Program-made: the position numbers and the translations under genes
Source: Pseudomonas sp. P8_229
GTDB taxonomy: Bacteria > Pseudomonadota > Gammaproteobacteria > Pseudomonadales > Pseudomonadaceae
Reading direction: 5' to 3'
Assembly: GCF_034008635.1 (NCBI RefSeq)
Contig: NZ_CP125378.1
Location: forward strand, 5,952,501 to 6,016,500
DNA: 64,000 nt
Shown here: piece by piece, positions 1-9,264 of the stretch
How positions within the stretch are numbered: the first letter of the stretch is position 1
How the letters are laid out: every line of letters begins with the position of its first letter
The notes under the pieces: model-generated
Told to the model about the DNA's origin: nothing
Database searches by the model: none
What the model saw: only the letters and a program-made list of their open reading frames with translations

Positions 1-2
1 GG

Positions 3-512
3 CTAGGAGCATTACTTTTAATCCCTCTGTCTGTTATCGCAAACCTGTTGAATATTTTCAATCTGCTGCCGTACCTGCGCAAAGCATGGAGCAAAGTTGC
101 GCCAGCCAGGCTCAGCTTTATCGATGCACAGGGGCATTCGGTAGGCGCACTGTTGAGCGGAGTCATTCTGATTAATTTATATGGAGCGCTCGTTTCTGAT
201 GCTCGGCCGTGGATTTACTCCTCGGTCAGATTGATAGCTGTCCTCAGTGATTTTCAGCCTGCCGTTAACTATCCCGGCGTGCAAGCGGGTGAACGTGCCC
301 ATCCGTTAGATAACGGTTTTGTTGCCATAGCCAAGGAATTGGCTGATAAGAGTATTGAAATCGAAGTGAAAAAACAGATTGAAGACTTTGAGCATCCGCA
401 AAGTCACCCTGTCATCACTCCCATCCCTTCGATGAAACAGCTGACCGATCCACTTATCCAACGCATGGATGACTATTTAACTACGTTGCCCAGGCACGGA
501 CGGCCCGGCTGA
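3..512 (+). CDS. 3' part of an unknown membrane-associated protein
   Basis: The reading frame is already open at the left edge, so the gene starts outside the window. What is visible is about 169 residues. It has two hydrophobic stretches, one at the very edge and one around LLSGVILINLYGALVS, followed by a hydrophilic C-terminal tail rich in Glu/Lys (ADKSIEIEVKKQIEDFE) and a Pro-rich end. A TTG at 48 could be read as a start but has no clear ribosome site, and the upstream codons are equally hydrophobic, so I treat it as internal. I do not recognise the family. It could be a small integral membrane protein with a cytoplasmic tail. Confidence 0.6.
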   Translation, partial: LGALLLIPLSVIANLLNIFNLLPYLRKAWSKVAPARLSFIDAQGHSVGALLSGVILINLYGALVSDARPWIYSSVRLIAVLSDFQPAVNYPGVQAGERAHPLDNGFVAIAKELADKSIEIEVKKQIEDFEHPQSHPVITPIPSMKQLTDPLIQRMDDYLTTLPRHGRPG

Positions 513-515
513 CTG

Positions 516-960
516 TTAGACGGCATTAAAGCCGGTGCGGATCTTGTCTGCCGGCACTATCGACGGGCCGGCGTAACACGTCGCGACGGCGTCGATCGGC
601 TGCGGGGTAGACAAGCTGATATTCAAAATATGGCTCTGGTAATTGCAAATGCCGAGTGGGGTTGAAATATCCACGACTTTTGGCCTGCCAGGATGCTGTG
701 CATTGAGTTTGGAAAAGATTCTGCTGGAAACCTTGGAAGATCTTGAGACGGTTGGAGCGTGGACGGAGGCCACTCTTTGGCTTGGGCTGGAGTGATTTCA
801 TGAGCGGATTCTTGGGTATAGGGCTGGGGGCATCCTTTTCAAACCATCCAAAGCATGCCCTCAGATATGCCCCCAATGTAGCGATGCACCGTAAGTGAAT
901 GGAGTTCCATGGTTTGTGGAAAGGCAGAAATGATGAGATGAAAACCCTGCCAGAAGACGC
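516..960. other. 445-bp stretch without a convincing gene
   Basis: This stretch lies between the partial gene and mexT. A minus-strand frame from a GTG at 773 to 516 (85 codons) stops 3 bp from the end of the upstream gene. Its C-terminal half looks protein-like (VVDISTPLGICNYQ), but it has no good ribosome site and competes with another overlapping minus frame (876-526). It may be the remnant of a decayed small gene. No mexEF-oprN genes follow mexT here. Confidence 0.35.
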
Positions 961-1875
961 TTAGAGACTCTCAGGGTCCCCAAAGAACATCTGAATCCGC
1001 GACCGCAACCAACGCTCCCCCGGATCATTATCCTGCGACCCACGCCACGCCATGTGCAGCTCAAACGTGCGCGTCGGCAACGGTGGATCCTCCGCCCGCA
1101 CGCCGCCCGCAGCCGTCAACGCGTCAGCGGTGTAATCCGGCACGGTCGCGACGATATCGGTGCCTGCGAGCAACGTACTCAAGCCATTGAACTGCGGCAC
1201 GGCCAGCACCACGTGGCGCTTGCGCCCGAGTTTTTCCAGCTCTTCATCGATGAAGCCACTGAGGTCGCCGGCGAACGACACCAGCGCATGCGGACGCGCA
1301 CAATAGTCATCCAGGCTGAGCGGGCCGGGTACAGTGTCGGCGCGCAGCAGTTTCGGTTGGCTGCGACGCAGCACCTTGCGTTTGGCGTTGGCCGGCAGGT
1401 CGGTGGTGTAGCTGACGCCGATGGAGATTTCCCCCGAAGCCAGCAGGCCCGGCATCAATATGTAGTTGACGCGGCGCACCACCAGGACGATGCCCGGTGC
1501 CTCGGCGCGCAGGCGTTTGAGCAGCATCGGCAGCAGGGCGAATTCGACGTCGTCGGACAGGCCGATGCGGAACACCGAAGTGCTGGTGGCCGGGTCGAAC
1601 TCCGCCGCACGGCTGACCGCCGTGGAAATGGAGTCGAGGGCAGGCGAGAGCAGGGCGAAGATTTCCACCGCTCGGGCGGACGGTTCCATGCTGCGTCCGG
1701 TGCGCACGAACAGGGGGTCATCGAACAGGCCGCGCAGGCGCGAGAGCGCCGCACTGATCGCCGGTTGGCCGAGAAACAGTTTCTCGGCGGCGCGGGTCAC
1801 GCTGCGTTCGTGCATCAATGTTTCGAACACGATCAGCAGGTTCAGGTCGACACGACGCAGGTCATTACGATTCAT
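961..1875 (-). CDS. mexT: LysR-type regulator MexT
   Basis: A 304-residue LysR regulator. The N-terminal winged helix-turn-helix (about residues 8-65, with TRAAEKLFLGQPAISAALSR) is followed by a LysR substrate-binding domain. The sequence matches my memory of P. aeruginosa MexT very closely (DLNLLIVFETLMHERSV, FRIGLSDDVEF, ARPHALVSFAGDLSGF). MexT activates the mexEF-oprN efflux operon and mexS in response to disulfide or electrophile stress. I chose the ATG at 1875, preceded by AGGACTCC, over the upstream start at 1938, which adds 21 unconserved residues. It is divergent from the mexS-like gene, as in P. aeruginosa, but the efflux operon that normally follows it is absent on the downstream side. 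Confidence 0.88.
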   Translation of the reverse strand: MNRNDLRRVDLNLLIVFETLMHERSVTRAAEKLFLGQPAISAALSRLRGLFDDPLFVRTGRSMEPSARAVEIFALLSPALDSISTAVSRAAEFDPATSTSVFRIGLSDDVEFALLPMLLKRLRAEAPGIVLVVRRVNYILMPGLLASGEISIGVSYTTDLPANAKRKVLRRSQPKLLRADTVPGPLSLDDYCARPHALVSFAGDLSGFIDEELEKLGRKRHVVLAVPQFNGLSTLLAGTDIVATVPDYTADALTAAGGVRAEDPPLPTRTFELHMAWRGSQDNDPGERWLRSRIQMFFGDPESL

Positions 1876-2044
1876 CTGGAGTCCTGGCAGAGTCATCAAG
1901 CTTGACGAGAGCGGCCATATGAGAACAATGGCCGGCATGAATATTACGGGGAAAGGCTGGTACTCTGCACCGGTAAATTCAGCTTTAGCCAGCCGTTTAC
2001 CGCGATTTTTTCATGGATTTTGCCGATGCCGCCCATACTGCGGA

Positions 2045-2068
2045 ATCAATGACAGGCATGTCGACTAT
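2045..2068 (+). promoter_or_regulatory. Candidate MexT operator (nod-box-like)
   Basis: In the 270-bp mexT-mexS intergenic region the pattern ATCA-N5-AGGCAT-N4-ACTAT keeps both outer blocks and the spacing of the MexT box I recall (ATCA-N5-GTCGAT-N4-ACYAT). The middle block agrees only at its last two bases. It lies about 80 bp before the mexS start, a plausible activator position. This is an assignment by consensus and position only. Confidence 0.45.
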
Positions 2069-2145
2069 TAATAGCCACTGATAGTCTTGGGTCAAAAGCC
2101 CAGATAGAGTTCAGGGCATTAGAGGTTACTTTGACGAGGTTTGCG

Positions 2146-3168
2146 ATGTCCCGCACGATCCGTTTTCACAAGTTTGGTCCGGCCGAGGTGCTCAAATGCG
2201 AAGAGCATGCGGCCGCTCAGCCAGGTCCTGGCGAAGTGCAGGTGCGTGTCGAAGCGATCGGCATCAGCTGGTACGACATTCTCTGGCGTCAGAATCTGGC
2301 CTCGTCGCAGGCACGTCTGCCTTCCGGCCTCGGCCATGAAATGGCTGGTGTGGTGACCGCCGTCGGCGAAGGCGTCGACGATCTGTCGGTTGGCGACAAA
2401 GTCGCCAGTTTTCCGGCCCAGAGCCCGAACGACTATCCGGTGTATGGCGAGCAAATCGTTCTGCCACGTACCGCGTTGACCCGTTATCCAGATGTGCTCA
2501 GCCCGATCGAAGCCAGCGTGCATTACACACCGTTGTTGATCGCTTATTTTGCCTACGCCGATCTGGCACGGGTCAAACCCGGGCAGTTTGCCCTGGTCAC
2601 GGATGCCAGCCATTGCGCTGGTCCGTCCTTTGTCCAGTTGGGCAAGGCCATGGGCGTGCGGGTGATTGCGGCGACGAAAACCGCCGATGAGCGTGAATAC
2701 CTGCTGTCCCTGGGGGCGGAGAAAGTCATCGTCACCGAGGAAGAAGATCTGTTGATGCGCATCAACAAGATCACTGACAACCGTGGCGTCGACGTGGTGT
2801 TCGACGGTCTTGGCGGCCCACAGATGTCATTGCTCGGCGATGTGCTCGCACCGCGTGGCAGCCTGGTCCTGTACGGACTTCAGGGGGGCAACCAGACACC
2901 GTTCCCGGCCTGCGCGGCGTTCCAGAAGAATATCCAGTTCTTTGTGCATTGCATCGGCAATTTCACTGGCAAGCCCGAGCTGGGCATTACTCAAGACCAC
3001 GTCGCGCTGCAACGTGCACTGCGTGACATCAACCAGCTGACTGCCGACCGCGTGTTGCTGCCACTCAAGACGCGCGTCTTTGCGTTCAGCGAGTTCGTTG
3101 AAGCACATCGCTACATGGACGAATGCCCGTGCCGCGAACGGGTCGCCCTTCAGGTCGAACCCGCGTAA
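2146..3168 (+). CDS. mexS: MexS-like zinc-independent alcohol dehydrogenase/quinone oxidoreductase
   Basis: A 340-residue medium-chain dehydrogenase of the quinone oxidoreductase class. An N-terminal GroES-like domain carries GHEMAGVVTAVGEGV and a C-terminal Rossmann domain carries the nucleotide-binding region around residues 150-215. The sequence and its divergent position beside mexT match P. aeruginosa MexS (PA2491), whose loss leads to MexT activation through build-up of an electrophilic metabolite. I start at the ATG at 2146 (GACGAGG eight bases upstream) rather than the TTG at 2131. The true substrate is not known from sequence. Confidence 0.82.
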   Translation: MSRTIRFHKFGPAEVLKCEEHAAAQPGPGEVQVRVEAIGISWYDILWRQNLASSQARLPSGLGHEMAGVVTAVGEGVDDLSVGDKVASFPAQSPNDYPVYGEQIVLPRTALTRYPDVLSPIEASVHYTPLLIAYFAYADLARVKPGQFALVTDASHCAGPSFVQLGKAMGVRVIAATKTADEREYLLSLGAEKVIVTEEEDLLMRINKITDNRGVDVVFDGLGGPQMSLLGDVLAPRGSLVLYGLQGGNQTPFPACAAFQKNIQFFVHCIGNFTGKPELGITQDHVALQRALRDINQLTADRVLLPLKTRVFAFSEFVEAHRYMDECPCRERVALQVEPA

Positions 3169-3180
3169 CTCCCTCCCATC

Positions 3181-3204
3181 AGAGTCCGTGGCCCCACGGA
3201 CTCT
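3181..3204 (+). terminator. Hairpin after mexS
   Basis: A perfect 11-bp stem (AGAGTCCGTGG / CCACGGACTCT) with a two-base spacer sits 13 bp after the mexS stop and is followed by TGTGTTGT. The T-run is poor, so it is a likely but imperfect intrinsic terminator. Confidence 0.6.
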
Positions 3205-3354
3205 TGTGTTGTACTCCCTGCGAATCACGAGACATGCCAGACCCGGCGCCTGGCCCGTGTGCATCTGAACCGGTTTTTGCCCGCTATCTGTATCTTCTAA
3301 TCGCCCTATAAGCCCTGATAATTGAATGATTACTTTCATCTCAAGGAATGAGCC

Positions 3355-3630
3355 ATGTCTGTGCATTCTATTTTTTTAGCGCTGTTTAAAGAAACCTTCA
3401 ATGAACGGAACAACTATTTCTGTTTAAGAGTTGTAGGGGGTTTCCTATTCTCGTTCTGCTTTTCTTGTACTCAATATTCGTGGGACGTTGTAAGAAGTTT
3501 CCTCAGATATTTTTCAACAAGAAAAAAACCAATGAATACAATGTGTTGTGTTGTATTTTGTGGTGGGATTGGCGGCTTCGTCGCATCATGTGTTTCAAAT
3601 AACTTCAAAAACATAAGTGTTAGTATTTGA
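3355..3630 (+). CDS. Possible small Cys-rich hydrophobic protein in AT-rich leader
   Basis: A 91-codon frame starts at an ATG preceded by AAGGAATGAGCC, a fair ribosome site. The product is hydrophobic and has seven cysteines (FSCTQYS, MCCVVFCGG). It lies in a distinctly AT-rich stretch (about 3280-3715) unlike the surrounding GC-rich genes. I recognise no family. The base composition means this could equally be non-coding leader or recently acquired DNA. Confidence 0.3.
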   Translation: MSVHSIFLALFKETFNERNNYFCLRVVGGFLFSFCFSCTQYSWDVVRSFLRYFSTRKKPMNTMCCVVFCGGIGGFVASCVSNNFKNISVSI

Positions 3631-3685
3631 GCGTCTATTACTTATTGATGAATTTATTGCGCCTGCCTCACCGCTGGAGCGCGAT

Positions 3686-3715
3686 ATGAATTTTTTACGC
3701 CGGGTAAAGTACTGA
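3686..3715 (+). CDS. Candidate nine-codon upstream ORF
   Basis: A nine-codon frame (MNFLRRVKY then TGA) starts at 3686 behind CTGGAGCGCGAT. Its stop overlaps the start of the next gene as TGATG. The next gene has no good ribosome site of its own, so this short frame may feed ribosomes to it by translational coupling. Its existence is inferred from layout only. Confidence 0.35.
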   Translation: MNFLRRVKY

Positions 3716-5190
3716 TGAGCACGATCCATGATCAGGCAATGAACTATGTCTACCAGCAAGTGTTGCAGCGATTGCTGAGTTTCTTTTCCAGAGCCGAGCG
3801 CACGGCGCTGCAGTTGCTGATTCAGCGGCTGGTGGTCGCCGCCGGGGGAATGGAGCGCATCGGTGACTACAAGGTAATGGTGACACCGTCCGGCACCCGT
3901 GACAGTTGCTATACGCTGGCGTTGCTGCGAGCCGCGCAGCTGAGTATTGCCGGTCGCGCACCTGCTACCTTCCAGTTGCGTGTCGCCACATTGCGCTGGA
4001 GCGGGACGGGGTCGGCGGCGCTGGACAACCTGCATCGCAGCTTCGGCGCCCTGTTTCTTTACGATGACCCCAGGGTCGAGTTGCTGATGGTGGATCATCG
4101 TCAAGTATTGCCGTTCAATCATCTGGCACCCCTCGACAAGGACAGCGCAGATGCCAATCGCACCAACCTTCTGATGATGGGGCATCGAAGGATCGGGGAC
4201 GAGAAGCTCGCGTTGTCGGCTGACGCCTGTCTGGCCTGGGCCGAGTTTTGCGGCCAGATTGCACGCTGGGGCAATGGGGTCGATGCCTGGGTGGCCAGCG
4301 AGTCGCCGCGTCGCCAGCAACAATTCATCGACGACCTTGATCGGGCCGTGCAGAAAGCTGGTTTGGGCGCGCTGCCGGCCAATGCCGGGACCTTTGACGA
4401 GTTGTTTGCTTTGCTCGATGAGTTGGGAGGGGATTTGTATCGCGGTTTCTATGCCGAATGCGAATGGCTGTGCTGGCGCCCGGAAGGCGGGTTCGAAGCG
4501 TGCCGTCGCACGACGTTTGTCGACATCCACGACATGGCTGTGGGCAAGCTGGAAGAGCGCTGGCCGCTGCTCAGCGAGTTTCTTGGGTTTCAGGCAGAGG
4601 AATGGGCATTCCATCAGGGTGAAGGTGAATACGCCGACCCTTTGGTCGAGGCCCATTTACGTGGCCTTGAGGCTGAGTTCATTGACGGTCGCAGCTATGA
4701 CACCGGGTTCTCGGAACATGTTCAGCGCGTGCTGGCGAACATGCAGCAAAAACGCGTGCCGGACCCGGTTTGCGAACAAATGATTGCAAGGCTGGGGGAT
4801 CAACAGAGGCTCGAAGTACTGCGCGAAACGGCGGCCAGTTGCCTGCAGAAGACTTACGGTCTCAATGAAGCGCAATGGGTCTGTCTGTTGTTCACGCCGT
4901 TCATTGAGCGGGGCGCTGGTCTGGAGCGTTTTCTGCGCAGCTGTCATCCTGGCATGCTGGTGGCGATGCCCGAATTGCATCGGGCCATGCAGGGGCTGCA
5001 CGGCCCGGAACAAGTGCTGCAATGGATGATGGATGTCAGTGGGTTGCCGGTCAGGCTGATAAGCCGTCTCTATGCCATGGAGCCCTTGCCAATGCGTCGG
5101 ACTGCCCTGCATGTATTGGAAACTGCACTCGACACGGCGGGTCTCGATGGCCTCGATGCCGGCGCGGGTGACCGGTCAGCGGAACGCTGA
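3715..5190 (+). CDS. Conserved protein of unknown function, 491 aa
   Basis: A soluble, leucine- and acidic-rich protein with no signal peptide or membrane segment. I do not recognise a catalytic motif. Visible landmarks are an aromatic acidic segment around residues 245-275 (LYRGFYAECEWLCW) and a helical C-terminal third ending in a low-complexity tail (LDGLDAGAGDRSAER). The start follows a weak ribosome site but overlaps the stop of a nine-codon upstream ORF. The gene is followed after 48 bp by a MocR-type regulator on the same strand, and the two are probably co-transcribed. I infer a linked physiological role but cannot name it. Confidence 0.8.
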   Translation: MSTIHDQAMNYVYQQVLQRLLSFFSRAERTALQLLIQRLVVAAGGMERIGDYKVMVTPSGTRDSCYTLALLRAAQLSIAGRAPATFQLRVATLRWSGTGSAALDNLHRSFGALFLYDDPRVELLMVDHRQVLPFNHLAPLDKDSADANRTNLLMMGHRRIGDEKLALSADACLAWAEFCGQIARWGNGVDAWVASESPRRQQQFIDDLDRAVQKAGLGALPANAGTFDELFALLDELGGDLYRGFYAECEWLCWRPEGGFEACRRTTFVDIHDMAVGKLEERWPLLSEFLGFQAEEWAFHQGEGEYADPLVEAHLRGLEAEFIDGRSYDTGFSEHVQRVLANMQQKRVPDPVCEQMIARLGDQQRLEVLRETAASCLQKTYGLNEAQWVCLLFTPFIERGAGLERFLRSCHPGMLVAMPELHRAMQGLHGPEQVLQWMMDVSGLPVRLISRLYAMEPLPMRRTALHVLETALDTAGLDGLDAGAGDRSAER

Positions 5191-5238
5191 GGTGAGTGAT
5201 CCATCCTTCGGTGCATCTGTATCCATGGTCGCCGGTTC

Positions 5239-6639
5239 ATGAAGGCTGTAAAGGAACCGGGGTTTGCTTACCAGGCGGTCTATCGCTACTTGATGCGATT
5301 GATTGCAGAACCGGCCGGTGATGGCAATGTAAGGCTGCCGTCGTTGCGCCAGCTGGCAGATCGTCTGAACGTATCGATCTCGACCATTCAATACGCTTAT
5401 TCGTTGCTGGAGAAGGAAGGGCGGATCTATTCAGTCGCCAAGTCCGGGTACTACGTCCGGGCGGTTGTGGCGCTGGCGCCTCCAGCCGTTGGCAATGATC
5501 TGCTCGAAACGGTCTACGTCAATGCGCGGCGCCCGGGCATGCGATTATTGAGCGCCGAAGATCCGGTTTCGGTGCAATCGCTGGACAGCCCTTTGTTGTT
5601 GCTGGAGCGGGAATTGTTGCGTCAGTACCCCCGCCAGCCAGCGTTGCTCGACCAACCCTGCGGTGAACTGGAATTGCGCGCTGTACTGGCGGCGCGCTAC
5701 ACCACCTCGCCAAGTCAATGCTGGCACGCCGAAGATGTCTACATCGGTGCGGACTTGCGTGGGGTGCTGGAAATCCTGGTTGCCGTTCTACAGCTCAAGC
5801 ATGCAACCGTTCTGGTCGAGTCGCCCTGCGACTGGGTGATATTGCGGATGCTGCAGGCTGCAGAGGTGCGCGTGATCGAACTGCCGTTGCAGGCCTGTGG
5901 CGGGCTGGAGCCGCAATGGCTGGAAACACAGCTCAACATCGGGAATGTGCGGCTGGTGCTCCTGTCTTCGGGCCTGTGCATGCCGCGCGGTACGCAGGTT
6001 CCGGCAGATAACCGCAACGCCATCGCCAGACTGCTTCACGAGCATGGCACTTGGGTTCTGGAAAACGATTGTTACGGCGAACTTGGCGAAACAACGGATG
6101 GCGAGCGCTTGCGTGATCGGCTCGACCCCGACCGGCTGTTGGTTTTCTCCACATTCGAGAAAATCATTGGCATTGAAGCGCCTTACGGTTTCGTCTTGTC
6201 GCGACAATGGAAGAACGAGATGCTGCGGCATTTTCTGATGCGATCATTCCGACTGTCGCCCATCCGCCAGAAGGCCATTGCCCGACTGTATCGAAACGGT
6301 CGGATCGACCAGCATCTGCATGTGCTTCGTCGGCTTCTCAAGGAGCGGCGAACGCCAATGATCCACTTGCTGCGCGAGCGTTTGGGCGATGCGTTGCAGG
6401 TTGTCGAACCGCAAGGCGGGGCGACTGTCTGGGTGCGTTCAGTGCGTCCGGTGGACATGCGCGATGTGTTTCAGCGCATGCTCAGGCAGCAGGTCCTGAT
6501 TGCGCCGGGTGAACTGTTCAGCCTGCAGGGATTACACGGCCATCATCTGCGTTTGAGCCTGCTGGAGCAGGGTGAACACGGCCTGGTCGGGATAATCGGA
6601 ATGTTGGGTGATGCGTTGCGGCTGGCACCTCTGGAATGA
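5239..6639 (+). CDS. MocR-type GntR regulator with aminotransferase-like domain
   Basis: A 466-residue fusion of an N-terminal GntR winged helix (about 10-75, with LPSLRQLADRLNVSISTIQ) and a fold-type I aminotransferase-like effector domain. The domain keeps ENDCYGEL and a Lys in FSTFEKIIGIEAPYG where the pyridoxal phosphate Schiff base forms in MocR proteins. Such regulators (GabR, PdxR, TauR and others) sense PLP or PLP-amine adducts. The effector here is unknown. It lies directly behind the 491-residue unknown gene. The ATG at 5239 has a weak ribosome site, which suggests coupling to the gene before it. Confidence 0.85.
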   Translation: MKAVKEPGFAYQAVYRYLMRLIAEPAGDGNVRLPSLRQLADRLNVSISTIQYAYSLLEKEGRIYSVAKSGYYVRAVVALAPPAVGNDLLETVYVNARRPGMRLLSAEDPVSVQSLDSPLLLLERELLRQYPRQPALLDQPCGELELRAVLAARYTTSPSQCWHAEDVYIGADLRGVLEILVAVLQLKHATVLVESPCDWVILRMLQAAEVRVIELPLQACGGLEPQWLETQLNIGNVRLVLLSSGLCMPRGTQVPADNRNAIARLLHEHGTWVLENDCYGELGETTDGERLRDRLDPDRLLVFSTFEKIIGIEAPYGFVLSRQWKNEMLRHFLMRSFRLSPIRQKAIARLYRNGRIDQHLHVLRRLLKERRTPMIHLLRERLGDALQVVEPQGGATVWVRSVRPVDMRDVFQRMLRQQVLIAPGELFSLQGLHGHHLRLSLLEQGEHGLVGIIGMLGDALRLAPLE

Positions 6640-6735
6640 ACGTTGAAAACTGTCGGATAGATCCCGTCGCGCTGTGGTCAAACTGCCAGTAAACTGCGCT
6701 GTATTTCCTGAACCACTCTATTTCAGAGGTTTTGC

Positions 6736-8382
6736 ATGACTATCAGTCCTTTTGCGGGCAAACCGGCACCGGCAGAATTGTTGGTCGACATCCCGCGACT
6801 GGTAACGGCTTATTACACTGGCCAACCGGATGCTTCGATTTCCACCCAGCGCGTGGCGTTTGGTACGTCCGGGCACCGCGGCAGCTCCTTCGACTTGAGT
6901 TTCAATGAATGGCACGTACTGGCGATCAGCCAGGCGATCTGCCTGTACCGCGAAGCACAGGGCATCACTGGCCCGCTGTTCGTCGGCATCGATACCCATG
7001 CGCTGTCGACTCCGGCCGGAGCAAGTGCGCTGGAAGTGCTGGCGGCCAATGGCGTGACCGTGATGATCGCCGAAGGTGACGAGTACACGCCGACGCCGGC
7101 GATCTCGCATGCCATCCTCTGCTACAACCGTGGCCGCACTTCGGGACTGGCCGATGGCATCGTCATCACGCCGTCGCACAACCCGCCGCAAAGCGGTGGC
7201 TACAAATACAACCCTACCAACGGCGGTCCGGCCGATACCCACATCACCAAGTGGATCGAAGCCAAGGCCAACGAACTGCTGCTCAACAAACTGGCGGGCG
7301 TCAAACGCATCAGCTATGAGCAGGCGCTCAAGGCCAACACCACACACCGTCATGACTACCTCAACACCTACGTTGCCGACCTGATCAACGTGATCGACTT
7401 CGATGCCATTCGTGACGCCAAACTGCGTCTGGGTGTCGATCCGCTCGGCGGAGCAGGGGTGCGCTACTGGTCGGCCATTGCCGAGCACTATCGTCTGGAC
7501 CTGGACGTGGTGAATAAGCAAGTCGATTCGACGTTCCGTTTCATGACGGTCGACTGGGACGGTCAGATTCGCATGGACCCATCGTCCAGCCACGCGATGC
7601 AGGGTTTGATCGGCCTCAAGGAACGTTACGACGTGGCTTTCGCTTGCGATCCGGACCATGACCGTCACGGTATCGTGACGCCTTCGGGCGGTCTGCTGGC
7701 GCCGAACAACTACCTGGCGGTGTCGATCGACTATCTGTTCCAGAATCGTGCGCAATGGCGCGCTGATGCTGCCGTGGGTAAAACCGTGGTCAGCAGCGGC
7801 CTGATTGATCGTGTGGCCAAGCGCCTGGGTCGTCGTCTGTACGAAGTGCCAGTGGGCTTCAAATGGTTTGCCGATGGTCTGTTCGACGGATCGCTGGGTT
7901 TTGGTGGCGAGGAGAGTGCTGGTGCCTCGTTCCTGCGCAAGGACGGTGGCGTGTGGAGCACCGACAAGGACGGCTTGATTCCAGCCCTGCTGGCGGCTGA
8001 AATGACCGCCCGTACCGGCCGCGACCCAAGCCAAGCTTATCGCGCACTGACCGATGAGCTGGGCGAACCGTTCTCGGTACGCGTCGATGCCAAGGCCAAC
8101 CCTGAGCAGAAGGCCCTGCTGAGCAAGCTGTCGCCGGCGCAAGTGACATCGACCGAACTGGCGGGCGAGAAGATTCAGAGCATTCTCAGCCATGCCCCGG
8201 GCAACGATCAGGCCATTGGCGGCTTGAAAGTGATGACCGAAAACGGCTGGTTCGCTGCGCGTCCTTCGGGCACCGAAGACATCTACAAGATCTACGCCGA
8301 AAGCTTCATTGGCGACGACCACCTCAAGCAACTGGTGGCTGAAGCGCAAACTCTGGTGGATGGCGCTATCTCCACCAAGTGA
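6736..8382 (+). CDS. pgm: Phosphoglucomutase (alpha-D-glucose phosphate-specific)
   Basis: A 548-residue enzyme interconverting glucose 1-phosphate and glucose 6-phosphate in glycogen/trehalose and envelope sugar metabolism. It is the normal length for bacterial Pgm. The phosphoserine loop is [13 protein letters not shown] (about residue 145), the metal-binding loop is CDPDHDRHG (about 305), the sugar-binding loop is GFGGEESAG (about 390) and the phosphate-binding loop is ARPSGTED near the C-terminus. The N-terminal [10 protein letters not shown] is also typical. It starts at an ATG with CAGAGG upstream, is monocistronic, and is convergent with the pirin gene across a strong bidirectional terminator. 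Confidence 0.95.
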   Translation: MTISPFAGKPAPAELLVDIPRLVTAYYTGQPDASISTQRVAFGTSGHRGSSFDLSFNEWHVLAISQAICLYREAQGITGPLFVGIDTHALSTPAGASALEVLAANGVTVMIAEGDEYTPTPAISHAILCYNRGRTSGLADGIVITPSHNPPQSGGYKYNPTNGGPADTHITKWIEAKANELLLNKLAGVKRISYEQALKANTTHRHDYLNTYVADLINVIDFDAIRDAKLRLGVDPLGGAGVRYWSAIAEHYRLDLDVVNKQVDSTFRFMTVDWDGQIRMDPSSSHAMQGLIGLKERYDVAFACDPDHDRHGIVTPSGGLLAPNNYLAVSIDYLFQNRAQWRADAAVGKTVVSSGLIDRVAKRLGRRLYEVPVGFKWFADGLFDGSLGFGGEESAGASFLRKDGGVWSTDKDGLIPALLAAEMTARTGRDPSQAYRALTDELGEPFSVRVDAKANPEQKALLSKLSPAQVTSTELAGEKIQSILSHAPGNDQAIGGLKVMTENGWFAARPSGTEDIYKIYAESFIGDDHLKQLVAEAQTLVDGAISTK

Positions 8383-8411
8383 CTTTCAGGTAAGTGAGGG
8401 GGCTTTCTGTG

Positions 8412-8503
8412 GTGAGGGGATTCATCCCCGATGGACTGTGTAGCAGTCCGTTCAACGGTAAATAATGGCCGCTTCGCGGCCAATCGGGGATGAATTCCCT
8501 CAC
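8412..8503. repeat. Palindromic repeat, GAGGGGATTCATCCCC family
   Basis: A 21-base outer arm (8412-8432) is complementary to 8483-8503 and encloses a smaller inverted segment GGCCGCTTCGCGGCC. This forms a large imperfect hairpin between convergent pgm and pirin. Related copies occur at 23584 and 26669. It differs in sequence from the GTGGGAGC REP family that is common elsewhere in the window. Confidence 0.75.
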
Positions 8504-8513
8504 TACAAGATTA

Positions 8514-8551
8514 CAAAAAAAGGGGGCGACCACTATGGTCGCCCATTTTTT
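8514..8551. terminator. Bidirectional intrinsic terminator between pgm and pirin
   Basis: Stem GGGCGACC / GGTCGCCC with loop ACTAT, preceded by seven A and followed by ATTTTTT. It can therefore stop transcription arriving from either side of this convergent pair. Confidence 0.88.
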
Positions 8552-8568
8552 GCCAGCAATTCAAGCCA

Positions 8569-9264
8569 TCAAGCCAGATCCACCAGCACGATTTCGCTGT
8601 CTTCGAGTGCGGTCACACTCAGTACCGCCTCATGCTCCACCGCAACACCGTCTCGAGCTTGTGCACGCAAGCCATTGACTTCAATCACCCCGGTGGCAGG
8701 CACCAGGTACGCACGTCGCCCTGCATCCAGACGATACTCCGCCGTTTCCTCAGCCCTGATATTCGCCGCCACCAACCGCGCATCGGCGCGAATGCGCAGG
8801 CTCTGGTCATCGCCGTCCTTGCCGCTGGCCAGGGTCACGAAACCTTCGCGCTGACCTTTGGGGAATGGTTTTGCACCCCAGGATGGCGGCGCGCCGGTTT
8901 CAGTCGGCAGAATCCAGATCTGAAAGATCCGGGTTTCCTGTGCTTCCAGGTTGTACTCGCTGTGCGCGATACCCGTACCAGCGCTCATGACCTGCACATC
9001 GCCAGCCTCGGTGCGGCCCTTGTTGCCCAGATTGTCCTGATGGGTAATCGCGCCCTCACGCACGTAAGTGATGATTTCCATGTCTCGGTGCGGGTGCTGC
9101 GGGAACCCGGTGCCTGCAGCAATCACGTCATCGTTCCAGACCCGCAGATTGCCCCAGTTCATGCGCTGCGGATCGTAGTACTCGGCGAACGAAAAGTGGT
9201 GATGGGCATCCAGCCAGCCGTGATGAGCGCCGCCCAGCGTGTTGAAAGGTCTGAGTTCAAGCAT
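8569..9264 (-). CDS. Pirin family protein (YhhW-like)
   Basis: A 231-residue bicupin. The metal ligands expected for the YhhW/pirin family are present: His57 and His59 (QHPHRDME), His101 and Glu103 (GIAHSEYN). E. coli YhhW shows quercetin 2,3-dioxygenase activity in vitro, while other bacterial pirins bind metabolic enzymes, so the physiological job is open. The start ATG at 9264 has a GGAGACG ribosome site. The gene stands alone, convergent with pgm. Confidence 0.88.
   Translation of the reverse strand: MLELRPFNTLGGAHHGWLDAHHHFSFAEYYDPQRMNWGNLRVWNDDVIAAGTGFPQHPHRDMEIITYVREGAITHQDNLGNKGRTEAGDVQVMSAGTGIAHSEYNLEAQETRIFQIWILPTETGAPPSWGAKPFPKGQREGFVTLASGKDGDDQSLRIRADARLVAANIRAEETAEYRLDAGRRAYLVPATGVIEVNGLRAQARDGVAVEHEAVLSVTALEDSEIVLVDLA

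Noticed and set aside
526..876. 116-codon minus-strand frame
   Set aside because: It overlaps the 516-773 frame, has Arg-rich low-quality composition and no ribosome site.
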